A stretch of 64,000 nt of DNA from the NCBI GenBank assembly GCA_036768485.1, contig JAVLUZ010000142.1, positions 22,472,290-22,536,289 of the forward strand, given 5' to 3'. Positions 24,201 through 34,750 of the stretch are shown one piece after another. The stretch is from Mermis nigrescens. Lineage: Eukaryota > Nematoda > Enoplea > Mermithida > Mermithidae. Position numbers and translations under genes: made by a program. Every line of letters starts with the position of its first letter. Positions within the stretch are counted from its first letter, which is position 1. The notes beneath the pieces are model-generated. The model made no database searches. It was not told the origin of the DNA and worked only from the letters and a program-made list of their open reading frames with translations.

Positions 24201-25279
24201 TACATGCATAAAATTATGTAGCAGGAATTATTTTGTCTTGTAAAAGAATTAAATTTGATTAATTAATGCAGCAAAGGGCAACTTCTGAAGAAAAGAGCAA
24301 CCGACCATCAATCGGCGAATAAAAGAGAAAAATACTATCGTTGTCGCAGACGTTTGATTTATAATTCAGATCTAAGTCCGCAAAAGCTTAAATAAAGCGA
24401 AATAATTTGCTGATTCAGCTCGTTGCTTTCATAAGCATTTGACCGCTAAAATTTTAAACTAATTGTCTTCCATAAATAATAACATGACATTATTCATTTT
24501 ATTAAATGCAATGTTTTTCAATTCCTCAAATTCGCAAATTATGTAGGTAAGTACGAAGATATTCTGCATTGATTTGCAGAACCGAGATTAATAGGAGCGT
24601 GTCAAATAAATTTCTAATAATATCTACTTTTCTCGCTGAACGTAGAAGTCATTCCTAAAATATCATTATTTCTCAAGTCGAACTCTACAAAAATGCCATT
24701 GTCAACCTTCGTTGAATTCAATATAGACAAAACAACCTAAACTCAGTACGGTGTAAGCTTGTTTAACACTGGCCTACAAACATTATTCATCATAAGACAG
24801 CTTAAAGCATGTAAAAAGTTAGCCAGATGAAAGCTTCAGCATTATTCACATGTACACATACGTACAATTAACCCTACAAAGAGTAATGTAAATCTAAAAT
24901 TAGAGCTTTCGTCACAGAACGGTGGTCAAAACATCAATCGAAGTATCCAAGTGAAGGGAGAAGTACCAAGCTTGAGTCGAAGTGTATGCGCTAAACATTC
25001 ATCTTCCTTTTGAGAATCATCATCGGTAGAAGTACCACTGCCAACAGTATCACATATGTGAGAATCAGTAGTTGCAGACGATTCATTGACGCCATCAACT
25101 GTGGTATCATTTAAAGTTTTGCCAACTGTTCCCTGGAAAATTTGCGCACCTGCAGCATTCCCAGCATTTGTGCACGAGAACGATTTTGATGCTTCATTCT
25201 CGCACCTGCTGCATTCAATGTCTTTGCATAAAATACAATATTCCCGACTGTCAGGTGGTGAACGATAGTCTTTGGCCAT
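15081..25279 (-). CDS. MAPKAP1: Sin1/MAPKAP1, TORC2 subunit (5' half of gene)
   Basis: Sin1 is the subunit of TOR complex 2 that presents substrates such as Akt and SGK to the kinase through its CRIM domain. Minus-strand exons in order: 25279-24967 (tentative first exon), 20462-20176, 17851-17688, 15248-15081. Junctions are phase 1, 0 and 2 and keep the frame. Together they give an acidic N-terminus, a conserved KWKDKADLS segment, the NPFAKYAKFD motif at the CRIM boundary, then HEMIGLVCNQYT and YMAEDDGTADTDLP, all hallmarks of the Sin1 CRIM. The last exon found ends in phase 2 after FNIF. The Ras-binding and PH domains that normally follow are not recognisable downstream. Introns contain a mariner relic and a GC-rich inverted element. 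Confidence 0.92.
15440..16060 (-). pseudogene. Decayed mariner transposase
   Basis: Frames are broken, but order and motifs are those of mariner (Tc1/mariner, DD34D). Reading on the minus strand: VCAKWEPYLLTAE near 16010, FGDEARVYCYNP near 15870 (first catalytic D region), LQYNAPPHKA near 15630 (second D replaced by N) and SPDFVSLDILSS near 15530 (third D region). Several stops and shifts make it inactive. It lies in the Sin1 intron between the two CRIM exons. Confidence 0.7.
17688..17851 (-). CDS. MAPKAP1: Sin1 CRIM-domain exon 1
   Basis: 164 bp, phase 0 in and phase 2 out, from a TTTGTAG acceptor to a GTAACC donor. It reads KTVNIYLHLSSNN, VCVPVTVIKTAKVHEMIGL and VCNQYTELNYEPKLK. These align with the ubiquitin-like start of the CRIM domain (I.VYLPL, P..V..SA.V.DLIGLICW.YT). 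Confidence 0.95.
18158..19985. mobile_element. GC-rich element with inverted ends and internal direct repeats
   Basis: The left end AGCCCGAAACATACTTCAT pairs with CCCGGAACATACTTCATG reversed at the right end. Inside, a segment starting CGATACCGGCGCACCTCATT occurs twice about 500 bp apart (19124 and 19627). A segment GGCGCCAACTGGGCGA occurs at about 18460 and 19513. Its GC content contrasts sharply with the surroundings. It lies in the Sin1 intron with the GC donor. No transposase was seen and no clear target duplication was found. Confidence 0.6.
20176..20462 (-). CDS. MAPKAP1: Sin1 exon, N-terminal conserved region to CRIM start
   Basis: 287 bp from a TTCAG acceptor to a CAG|GCGAGT donor, which is a GC donor. 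It encodes RPRQSRMSACLDLRRKK, then NIVRIKWKDKADLS and MNPFAKYAKFDAQ. The W-K and NPF.EY.KFD motifs are those of Sin1. The phase-0 end is required by the next exon. Other possible GT donors nearby would break the frame. Confidence 0.92.
22057..22849. mobile_element. hAT-type element containing a 105-bp tandem array
   Basis: The inverted ends are CAGGTCCGTATCCAGG and CCTGGATACGGCCCTG. The flanks TGTTTACT (22049-22056) and TGTATACT (22850-22857) are an 8-bp duplication with one mismatch. The interior is mainly an array of about 105-bp units. No coding capacity. Confidence 0.82.
22345..22700. repeat. Tandem array, four units of about 105 bp
   Basis: Units carry a short palindrome of the type CGGCGCnnAGCGCCG at about 22364, 22464, 22568 and 22673, followed by AAAATTGACAT and an AACTCAAATTTGA segment. 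The units have diverged from one another. Confidence 0.7.
23597..24028. mobile_element. Composite CACGTGGGC MITE, 432 bp
   Basis: A perfect duplication GTTGTGAC (23589-23596 and 24029-24036). The left half is in minus orientation and the right half in plus, joined near 23810, so the element is partly palindromic. In the intron between the first and second Sin1 exons. Confidence 0.87.
24967..25279 (-). CDS. MAPKAP1: Probable first coding exon of Sin1
   Basis: The ATG lies in a good context (A at -3, G at +4). It opens 104 codons that run to CTTG|GTACTT in phase 1, and the split codon with the next exon gives glycine, producing LKL-G-FVRPRQS. That resembles the DFG.RRRS.TA junction of other Sin1 proteins. 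The peptide begins MAKDYRSPPDSREYC, has CILCKDIECSRC and a serine/threonine-rich acidic part ending STDDDSQKEDE. It lacks the usual N-terminal LLSHIR...DDTGMCE block, so either the start is elsewhere or the N-terminus has diverged. Confidence 0.55.
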
Positions 25280-25354
25280 GTTGATAAGTATATATAACAA
25301 GCTTTGTCACCACTAAAATTCGAAAATAAATGAGAAAATACGAACGGATAAGAT

Positions 25355-25581
25355 CATACCTGGGCAATAGCAAAAGCTTTAGCCCGTCCAACTACGTGCT
25401 CTCAAAGGTTGGGTGGTCCGAAATTGGGCTAAAAATGGATTAAAAAAAGATTTTCTTTGCTTTTCCACTGTTTCTGCACATTTTTTCAAAATTGGCCCAT
25501 TAAATGGACCCGTAAGCCCGTACAGCACTTGTGTCAGCCCGTTCTATGGACGGACTGGGATAGAGCTATTGCCCAGGTGTG
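25355..25581. mobile_element. 227-bp hAT-type MITE
   Basis: A perfect 8-bp duplication GATAAGAT (25347-25354 and 25582-25589) flanks inverted ends CATACCTGGGCAATAGC and GCTATTGCCCAGGTGTG. No coding capacity. It lies just upstream of the probable Sin1 first exon. Confidence 0.9.
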
Positions 25582-27261
25582 GATAAGATACACATTAGAG
25601 ATGTACCGGGGCCAGTGAAAAACGACAAAATTAATGAAGATGAAATAGATCTTTTTTGTCGAATTATACAACGTAATATTTATTTATTTACAAAAACTAA
25701 GCTAAATTACATTAAAATTAAGCATAGACTTCTGTCATGTTTCTTTTAAGGTGATCCAATAACTAGGATTTGAGTGAACATTGAAACAATTTGGCATATT
25801 TTTGAAAGCAATCTTTATCACGAAAATAAGCACGCTTAGCCAATTAGTCCTGGACAAAAACATTTAAAATGCTGAGGATTCGCTTCGGTATCTGCAATGA
25901 TGTTCTGTCCATCGATGTAGGTTAATACACGCTAGAGTATAACAAGTTTTTTACCCCATAAATAGCCGTTTTCTGCTACTATGTGAATTTTGCATCAATT
26001 TTGGGCGCTTCGTGCCACAAATAGCAGGACCAATATCTTCATTTTGGAGGTTCACTTATGATGCATGGTTCAATTACATGTGCAGGTTTTATATTAAATT
26101 TTCCATTTATTTTCTAAAGAGAGGTATTTTATGCCTGCAGTTCAATTATTCTAAAACCAGCGTGCCTTTAAACCTTTTCCTGTCGGAAAAAGCCGAAGGC
26201 TACTTATTTTTCATGCAATGTATTTGTAACGTTTTGCATCGTTCTGTCTTGCTCATCTCTTCCTTCGATTGCATTAGCATAAATCTTCAGGAAATTTGTA
26301 TTTTTGCAAAAATTGTTTTTGATGTCTATAGCTTACATTCATCTTTTATTTATTCTCTTCTTTTATTAATTTATCTTTTAATCCTGTTTATTTTTGTCTT
26401 TGATTCATTAAAGCATTATTAAATTACCTACAATAGTGATACTGCAATGCTAAGTCTCTACATGCATAATATTGAATGAATACATTATACACCATGTTGG
26501 GTATAGTGCAAATCACACATGCACACTGAGAGGGGGTATGGGGTATCCCCCTACCACAACTTTTGGGAGGCATACCACCTTCAGGCCGTTTTGGGGCCAA
26601 ACCTGTTGCTCGAACCATGAAAAAAGGTTAAATGACGTCCAAACCACTGTTTTTTTTGTACGAGACAAAGATTTTTAGGCTCGTACAAAGATTTTCGGAG
26701 CAATTTTTATACAATTTGCAAAAGACTTATTGAGGCGATGTGATTATAATTTTAACGCTTTTTTAGTATTTTTAGCAGAATTTCAAAATATTTTCGGCGC
26801 CTCGCACCGAATATCATAATTACATTCTATTTATTTCCAGGCGCGGGCATTAAACACCCAAAAATCTATCTTTAAGCATCTTTGTACAGATTTAAGCATC
26901 TTTTACATCTATCTCTACTGTTTTATAAAAAAATTCTATGCAAAAAAGACTATTAAACAATTTTGCACTGTTTTTTGCCGTTTGAATATAAAATCGACTT
27001 TTTCATCTTTGCGTTGCATTAAATTCATAAGCGAATTGGTGTCTATTATGAAATTCAGTCAGCATATTGCAATCGCTGTATTCATTCTGATTATGTAAAA
27101 CAGGTTATTTTAGCTGTCTGAGTCAACTCTTATGTGTAAATTCAACCCAAGACTCATGAAAATTTCGGCGCTTCGCGCTGAACTAATATAACCAGCTGAA
27201 TTTAGGACAAAGTAACACTTTTTGTGAAGCGTGCAGGTCACAGATTTAGTAGTATGTAAAA

Positions 27262-27365
27262 ATGTGTGTATTTAATAGTATATCTATATATTTTATGTGT
27301 GTATTTGATAGTATATCTATATATTTTATGTGTGTATTTGATAGTATATCTATATATTATATGTA
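27262..27365. repeat. Minisatellite, about 33-bp unit, three copies
   Basis: Tandem copies of a unit containing GTGTGTATTTGATAGTATAT. The frame repeats the peptide LYILCVYLIVY, which is only the repeat read as protein. Confidence 0.85.
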
Positions 27366-27729
27366 CAAAAAAATTTTCGCTCGCACAAAGATTTTTTCGG
27401 AGATCTTTGTACAAGTACAAAGAGGCTCGTACAACAACAACAAAAACAGTGGTCTAAACAAAACTTTCAGGTACATACACTAATATTTCGAGCAGTAGCC
27501 TGTCCAATTGATTATTCCAGGCAATTTTCTTCCATCATTTTGTATATTTTTGATGTTGTAGGCAGTGATCGTATGTAAATTTATCTAGTTCCGCATGCAG
27601 GATTCACCCAAGGGGTCGGACCCTAGATGAATTGGTTTGTATCTCACTTTGCTGATATTCAAACTTTTCAAGGAAAAACTATCTTTTCTCTCAATGAGCT
27701 GTAAAAAGTGTCGTTTTTCGGTACGCACT

Positions 27730-28119
27730 CACACCTGGGAAATGCCCCATATCGGCCCATCACCAGGACGGGCCAAACCAAAAGTTGGACGGGGCGACGG
27801 GGTAACTTGGACAGGGCTATCTTTTGTACAGTTAGAAAATTTTTGGAGATAATTTAAGGAAATGCTAAATACAGTATATCATGATCAGTTTCCAAAACAT
27901 GCACAGGAACCATCTTATTACACTGTTCGACACCTTTTTCATGGATGGACCCACCTTTTTTCAATGACTGACCCACTGATTAAGCTGAACGACCCACCTT
28001 TTTCAGGCAAAGACCCACCTTTTTCAAGGACAGACCCACCTTTTTCAGAGTCTAGAGACCCACCCACCTTTTTGGCTGGAAGTTGGACGGGGCGAACCGT
28101 CAGCCATTGCCCAGGTATG
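27730..28119. mobile_element. 390-bp MITE related to the one at 25355
   Basis: The ends are CACACCTGGGAAATGCCCC and CCATTGCCCAGGTATG, with flanks TACGCACT and GTCGCACT (6 of 8 match). The interior has a short array of ACCCACCTTTTTCA-like units at about 27945-28065. Confidence 0.75.
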
Positions 28120-28149
28120 GTCGCACTTGAGACATAATTGTAAAAAAAT

Positions 28150-29900
28150 ACTTTATATATAGCGTTAAGCGCCAACAATTTGCAGATTTTACGACAAACT
28201 GATGTAATTTTTCTATTTTTCGGTGCACTATCTTATCTTATACCTAAACATTCTCTCAACCATGATTTCCAGAGGGGAAGAAAAGCCAGTCAGGGTAGGT
28301 TATGTAGGTACTAAATGTGTTATCCAACTAAGATGCCAGCTAGCTAAAATAACGTTATTATTTAGATTTTCCAACATTCTCTATCTATTGAGTCGAGAAT
28401 TAAAAAATTTAAATTTAAAATTTTTAAGGAAAATTTTCCATTTTCAAACCAATAATTAATCATTTTCAAGTCAAACTTAGGATCAGCCATCAACAAAAAC
28501 GCAATAAATTTATGTAATTATTTGTAAACAGCACGGTAAAAAGGAACTTAGATCAAATTTGGCACCAAGTTTCGGGAAATTTTGAAATTACATATTCTTT
28601 TAGGTCATTTAAGAGCGACCATAATGCACCCAACTTGCATTTTTAGTCTTTATTTTCTAACATAGGGCACGCTCCTGTTCCTTCTATAAGTACCATAGGT
28701 CTTAACTGATCATAATTTAGTTCGTAGGTTTCTCATTCAATTGATTACCGCTTCGAATTACCGTTTTTCAACATTTAGGGTTTTTGTGAACCGAAATTTC
28801 GAGATATGGAAAAAAATTTTGGGCTTGGTTCACATTGTGGAATATATTTTTTAATACGAAAATGTGGGCACTTCTACAGAATGTAACGTACATTGTTAAA
28901 ATAATCGATAATAATCTGTTCTGTTTTTTGGCTTAGGCTCAGTTTATTGGAATTAGCTATTTATGCTTTGTCGACTGTTAAATAGTAGAGGCTGTCGCAT
29001 TATAAAAAGTGGGACTATTGCAATTATTACTAAGGTTACCATCGTTGATGAAGTCATAACAGCTACTATTCAGTAGAAGTACCAGAATGCGTTCTAGAGA
29101 GGTCAAATTCCAAAATATTCCGGCGCTTTGCGCCTGATAGAATTACAGCATTTTTATCGAAAACTTGTTCAAGAACTTCACTACAATTGGAAATCCTCAT
29201 CTACTGAACGGATTTGGTCAATTTTTGTAATGCAAAATGCGTTCTAGAGAGCCAAAATGTCAAAAATTTTCCGGCGCTTCGCGCCGAATCGATTTAATTT
29301 CAGTACTTGTCATTGATGTTTAGGCCGCACCGGATTCGGACAATTTTCGTTATGCAGAAATGCGTTTTAGAGAAGTGGATTTCAAAATTTTCTGGCGCCT
29401 CGCGCCATTTTGATAAATTTGAGTTTTATTCTTCGATGAGACTCCAAAAATCGGCTAAAGTGCACTAGTGAAGGTCTGAAAACGCAGTTTTAGAGGACAC
29501 ACACAACATATTACTAATCATTATATTCAATGCGGTACACTAAATTTGCAATTGAAAAATGTTCAAAAGCTCGTTTTGGGTGTCATCATTTAATGTATGG
29601 AACTTCTGCAAAAACAACGACGGTTTTTCAACATGAGCGCTCAGTTTCTGGACGTTTTTTATACCCCAGAAATGTGAATCAAAATTTGAAATCTGAAAAA
29701 TAATTTTGGGTTTCCGGGGAGGTAGGGGCACGAACAAAATTTTTTTAAAACACAAGGGGGCCTCACCGATTTTGCTAAGTGGATGCCTTAGATACTGTGA
29801 GAATCCGATGGAAACCATCTTTTTTAGGGCTGAGGGGTCTGGGGTGGCGCGCTCAAGCGCACTTGCTTGCGGAGTCCGGGCAGAGCTCCGGAAAATTCTG
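28150..29900. other. No gene seen; GGCGC-hairpin repeats at 29.1-29.4 kb
   Basis: Unrecognised AT-rich sequence. Hairpins GGCGCTTTGCGCC-like at about 29123, 29272 and 29395, each after an AAAATTTTC-type run. The same units recur inverted near 37410-37625. Confidence 0.5.
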
Positions 29901-29916
29901 TATAAAGAGCACTTCA

Positions 29917-31052
29917 GGGCAGTAATTATTTGCAGTCAACTGCAGGTAATCTAGCACACAATGTAAAATTATATGCAATCAAAAACCAGCGGCCTATACT
30001 GCAGGTAATATAGCACACAACGTAAAATTATATGCAGTCAAAAACCAGCGGCCTGGACTGCAGGTAATATGGTACTTAATGTGATATTATATGCAGTCAA
30101 GTTGAATGCTTATTGATATGGGAAGCTGGCGCTTTGCTCGCATTCCAACCTGTAGTAGATGGTTTTGGAAGGCACTTTTATTTGAGATGGTCTGGCAGAT
30201 TTGCTTCCTCACTAGGGAATGTTTTTTGCACTGCATGGTTAGCAGACTCAATAGCTGCCCAGTCACCCATTAGCGCACATTAACGAGCCAGCATGAGCTT
30301 TGGTCCTGCTTGATAGATATTGAGTAGCTGTTACTGTTCTTGTCCTCATTCTGGGGAATTGTTTTACAGTAGTGGAAATAAAATGCTTCGAAAATATGTA
30401 GGTACGACGTACCAACTGGAAAGTAAGGTACATGCCTACGCTGTCTATGTACTTTATTTTTTAGCCTTTTTGCCCTTTTCTTGCGTTTAAATGTAATTTT
30501 ATAGCTGGTTAAACAACCATTGTGTCAATTATTGGACATGATTTAAAATCCTAAGATTAATTGGCTGTGATAGTGTTAGTCTGTTTATTATGATCTTATG
30601 TGCTCTGTTTGAACCACCCTGTAATTGTGCAGATATATATTTATTCCGGATTGATCAAATATGTGTGTATGTATGTATGTATGTATGCCCCAGAGCTTAT
30701 GCTGGCCCATCAACATGCGCTAATGGGTGACTGGGCAGCTATTGAGTGTGCTACCCATGCCACGCAAAAAAAATATTTCCTATTGAGGAAGCAAATCTGC
30801 CAGACCATCTGAAATAAAAGTGCATTCTAAAACCATTTACTACAGGTTGAAATGCGAGCAAAGCGCAAGCTACCCATAACAATAAGCCTACAACTTCACA
30901 TTGTGTGCTAAATTACCTGCAGTGGTTTTTGACTGCATATAATTTTACATTGTGTGCTATATTACCTGCAGTCCACGTCGCTGGTTTTTGACTGCATATA
31001 ATTTTACATTCTGTGCTATATTACCTGCAGTTGACTGCAAATAATTACTGCC
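29917..31052. mobile_element. Foldback element, 1136 bp
   Basis: A perfect 8-bp duplication GCACTTCA (29909-29916 and 31053-31060) surrounds two long inverted arms of about 380-400 bp. The outer parts of the arms contain several copies of a roughly 55-bp unit with CTGCAGGTAATATAGCACAC. The inner parts contain GACTGGGCAGCTATTGAGT. The spacer is about 30290-30690 and has a short ATGT repeat. No coding capacity. Confidence 0.88.
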
Positions 31053-31099
31053 GCACTTCAATTTTGAATCGCAACATTAAAATTTTGACAAAATCAGCC

Positions 31100-33960
31100 A
31101 AATCACGGCTGTGAATTCAGCCTAAAAACGGTTGAAGTTCATCAGCCAATCCATAATCATCGCTAAAAATTTTTTGTCATTCTTAATTGGTTCGAATAAT
31201 TATTATTTAAATTACCAAATTATTCAATGTGATCGGTTAAATAAACGTGGGGGTGGACTTATAGTTTTTGCTAATAATAATCTACATATTAAACACATCA
31301 AAATTCCTATCAATTTTCCTGCCTGTGAAATTTTAATTTTGATTTATGCAATACTGATTTCAAAACTAGATTTATTCTAGCTTATCGTCCTCCTACTTAT
31401 GATACTATGTATGCTGAAAGTCTTTGTAATTTTTTTGAATGGGCTTCTAATGTACCTTATCCTTTATTAATTGTTGGTGATTTTAATCTTCTTAAAATTA
31501 ATTGGGTCTCCAACACCTTTCCTTCTGATCCCATCAATACTTTATTTTATGATACCTTCTGTACAACTGGTTTGGAGCAACTAATCCGTAGACCAACTCA
31601 CGATAATAATATATTAGATTTGCTTTTTTCACTTAATCAAGCCATTAAGGTGAAGATTTCACCTCCTTTTCTGATAGTAATCATAATTCTATTGCTTTCG
31701 AAATTCAAGGGTACGAAGAGAAAAATCACATGCCCTCTTGTTTAAATTTTCGAAAAGCCAATTACGGAGTTAATTCCTATGCGATTAGCCACTGTTTCTT
31801 GGTTCGATTTATTTAATCAGTGTACTTCGGCAGATGATATGTATAACGTTTTTGTTCCAGTTCTTCAAACTATTAGTTCTGATCTAATACCTAAAAAAGC
31901 GCAAAGAAATTTTAAGAAAGTTCTTCCTAAACAGATCCGTGAGTTATATTTAAAAAAAGTTAAATTATGGAAAAATTACAAAAAGTTCAAAACTCGAACA
32001 AATCGAACTATCTATTCTAGTTTCTGCAAATCTATAAAAAGAGAAACCAAGAATTTTTACGCTAAAGGAGAACTAGAAGTTTTAAAATCAGACGACATCC
32101 CTAACTTTTACAATTTTGTTAATTCTTGTTTAAAAATCAGGAAAAGTTCATTTCCCCTGACTTTATCTAATGGTATTGGATTAGATGACGACCTTGTAAA
32201 AGCTAATCATTTTAACTCATATTTTGCCTCTGTTTTCACTGTTGATGATCAAAATCTTCCTGTTTTTCAGGCTCGTACTTTTTCTTCATTAGCAGAAATC
32301 AATTTCGATGTAGACACCGTTTACAGAGCTATTCGCAAATCTAAACCAAGTACTGCATGTGGCCCTGATAGCCTATGCTCATTTTTTATTAGAAAACTAG
32401 GTTATTTGCTGTCTTCTCCTCTTGCTTCTATCTTTGAAACTTCTTTTCGATCAGGTTCAATTCCAAAATTGTGGTATCAAGCAAACGTAATTCCAATTTT
32501 CAAAAATAAAGGTGATTCTGCTTGTGTAGAAAATTATCGTCCGATTTTGTTGTGTTGCTCTCCTTGTAAAATTATGGAAAACATTGTTAATAAAAAGATT
32601 CTGGATTACTTAAATATAAATAATTTACTTTCTCCTCTTCAATTTGGATTTTTAAAAGGTCGATCATGTGAAATGCAATTTCTAAAGTGTAAAAACGAAT
32701 GGGCAAAATTTATTGATAGAAAATCTACTGTCGATGTAATTTTTATCGACTTTAAAAAAGATTTCGATTCTTTATCGCACACAAAATTACTTCATAAACT
32801 TTCTGCATATGGTCTAAATGGTTTTCTTTTCAACTGGCTTAAATCTTTTTTATCCTCTCGATCTCAGTGCATTGTTGTTAATAGTTCTTTTTCAGATAGC
32901 CTTAATGTAACTAGCAGAGTCCCGCAAGGGAGCGTGATAGGGCCGCCAACCCTTTTTCTGATTTACATAAATGATTTATGTGATAATATGAGTAGTCGTA
33001 TTCGGTTATTTGCTGACGATGTTAAAATGTATAATTTGCCCTCTTCTAAGACTATACTTCAAAACGACCTTAATAAGCTTTATACATGGTCGCGTGAATG
33101 GCAGCTTCAGATATCTATTGATAAATGCTCAGTTTTGTACATGGGTTATAAAAATCCTAAACATCAATATTTTATTGGAAATTAACTTTTACCTTCTGAT
33201 TCTGACTGTGTCCGTCCGTGATTTAGGTGTTCTAATGTCTCAAAATTTAAAATTTCAGCAGCACTATCATGAAGTGATTAAAAAAGCTTCTCAGCGATCC
33301 AGTCTGATACTGAAGTTATTCTTCTCTCGTGATCATAAAATTTTGTCTCGTGCTTTTGTTGTATATGTTCGTCCACTTTTAGAGTACTGCTGTACCGTTT
33401 GGAGTCCTTATCGTATTCGAGATATTGATTGTATCGAGTGAGTTCAGCGCAAGTTTACCCGTTGTATTTTTGATTTTAAGAGTGGTTTGTCATATAATGA
33501 TCGTTTAAAAGGTCTGTCGTTAGAACGTCTCCGAAATACGCCGTTTTCGTTTTGCTTTATCCTTTTATTATCAGATTATTAATGGAAAATCACACATTCT
33601 CTGTGACGAGTTTTTTGCTTTTAATCGCAACTATACTCGCTCTGTCAATAACCTTAAACTGACTGTTCCAGTAGCTTGTTCAGATATACTCAAGTATGAT
33701 TTCAGTCATAGATATGTGAATCTGTGGAATTCACTTCCACTTGATGTTGTAAATTCACCTAGCTTAGAAATTAGTAAACGCAAACTCAATGCTATTGATT
33801 TTTCTGTTCATCTGAAGGGGCACGCGTAAGTTTTCACTTTCGTGACTGCGTGTCCCATTGCTGATGTTTTAGTCATATGTCGTTTTATCATATCGTTGTA
33901 TCGTACGCTGTGTCTTTATTTCTACCATGTCTTGTACGTTTTGCAATAAATCATATGGAA
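31100..33960 (+). mobile_element. Non-LTR retrotransposon (CR1/Jockey type), 5'-truncated and frame-disrupted
   Basis: No ORF1 or 5' UTR is visible. The first part (about 31130-31745) is an APE-type endonuclease broken into two frames, with GDFNLLKINW and RRPTHDNNILDLLF. The reverse transcriptase frame runs 31779-33185 (468 residues), with NYRPILLCCSPCKIMENIV, QFGFLKGRSC, VIFIDFKKDFDSLSH, RVPQGSVIGP and the catalytic FADD. After that come a TAA at about 33183, a 4-base insertion near 33213 and a TGA at about 33439. The C-terminal segment with YVRPLLEYCCTVWSP and the 3' UTR continue to AATAAATC near 33953. An inactive copy. Confidence 0.9.
31779..33185 (+). pseudogene. Reverse transcriptase frame of the LINE
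   Basis: This is the longest open frame in the window. RT motifs are in the right order: fingers (NYRPI), palm A (FIDFKKDFDSL, two lysines where SKAFD is usual), palm B (VPQGSVIGP), palm C (RLFADDVKMY). The product would copy LINE RNA at the target site by target-primed reverse transcription. It ends early, before the conserved C-terminal region, because of an in-frame stop that the sister copy at 37.6 kb does not have. Confidence 0.88.
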
Positions 33961-34196
33961 GTAACTTAAGAATATGATACTTTCAAAATATTAAAAAATA
34001 AACTTCAGAAGAGCGGATTTGTTTGCTCAGTACTTAGAACATGTTGAAAGAAAGCGCGAAAAAAATTTCATCCGTCTATGATCAGTATTACAAAAGCTAT
34101 GGGTTTCGTTAATTACCCTCTTCTCGACCTAAGAAAGCATCTTCTCGACCTAAGTGTTTAAAGATTCAAACAACTGAGTGTAGAATCACATGTAGA

Positions 34197-34363
34197 TACC
34201 CAATTTACGTCGACCTAAGCATCTATAACCATCTATACATCGACCTAAGCATCTATACATCGACCTAAGCATCTATACATACATCGACCTAAGCATCTAT
34301 ACATCGACCTAAGCATCTATACATCGACCTAGGCATCTATACATCGATCTAAGCATCTATACA
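34197..34363. repeat. Minisatellite, 20-bp unit
   Basis: Units of CGACCTAAGCATCTATACAT repeated about eight times, with more of it at 34748-34790 beyond the LINE fragment. Confidence 0.9.
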
Positions 34364-34750
34364 TTTGTTCACGGTGTGTAATGGCATCACTCGATCAGTA
34401 AACTCGGTAAAACTAAAAATACTCAAATCTTGCTTAAATTTGAAAATATATTGTTTTGCAAATAGACTCCCTTCTCTTTGGAATAATTTGCCAGAAGAAG
34501 TTGTAAATGCCCCGAACTTTCCCTCCTTCAGCAGTCGTTTAGAGAAAATTAGTTTTACCTTAGACTATAAATAAGTGCAAATCGCCTTTATAGTCCTTGT
34601 GCAGGTTTTTGATAATATATTTCATTGCATTGACGACATTTCAGTGTATTTACTCTGATTCTTTCGTTTTTTAATTTGACCAAATTTGTATTGTTTTAAT
34701 TCCGTCTCTGTCACAATGAACTATTTCTTTCTTTCTTTCTTTCTTTCTAA
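34363..34750 (+). mobile_element. 3' fragment of a second LINE, ending in a (TTTC)n tail
   Basis: The frame 34365-34574 has GITRSVNSVKLKILKS and LPSLWNNLPEEVVNAPNF, typical of the extreme C-terminus of CR1/Jockey ORF2. A short 3' UTR and a TTTC repeat tail at 34723-34748 follow. It is flanked on both sides by the same minisatellite unit (AAGCATCTATACAT). Confidence 0.8.

Noticed and set aside
26012..26422. 136-residue open frame on the plus strand, hydrophobic
   Set aside because: AT-rich low-complexity composition, no motif, no splice context, and repeat sequence follows close by. Chance frame most likely.
34197..34363. Possible CRISPR array
   Set aside because: The repeats are head to tail without spacers and the sequence is eukaryotic. 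It is a minisatellite.
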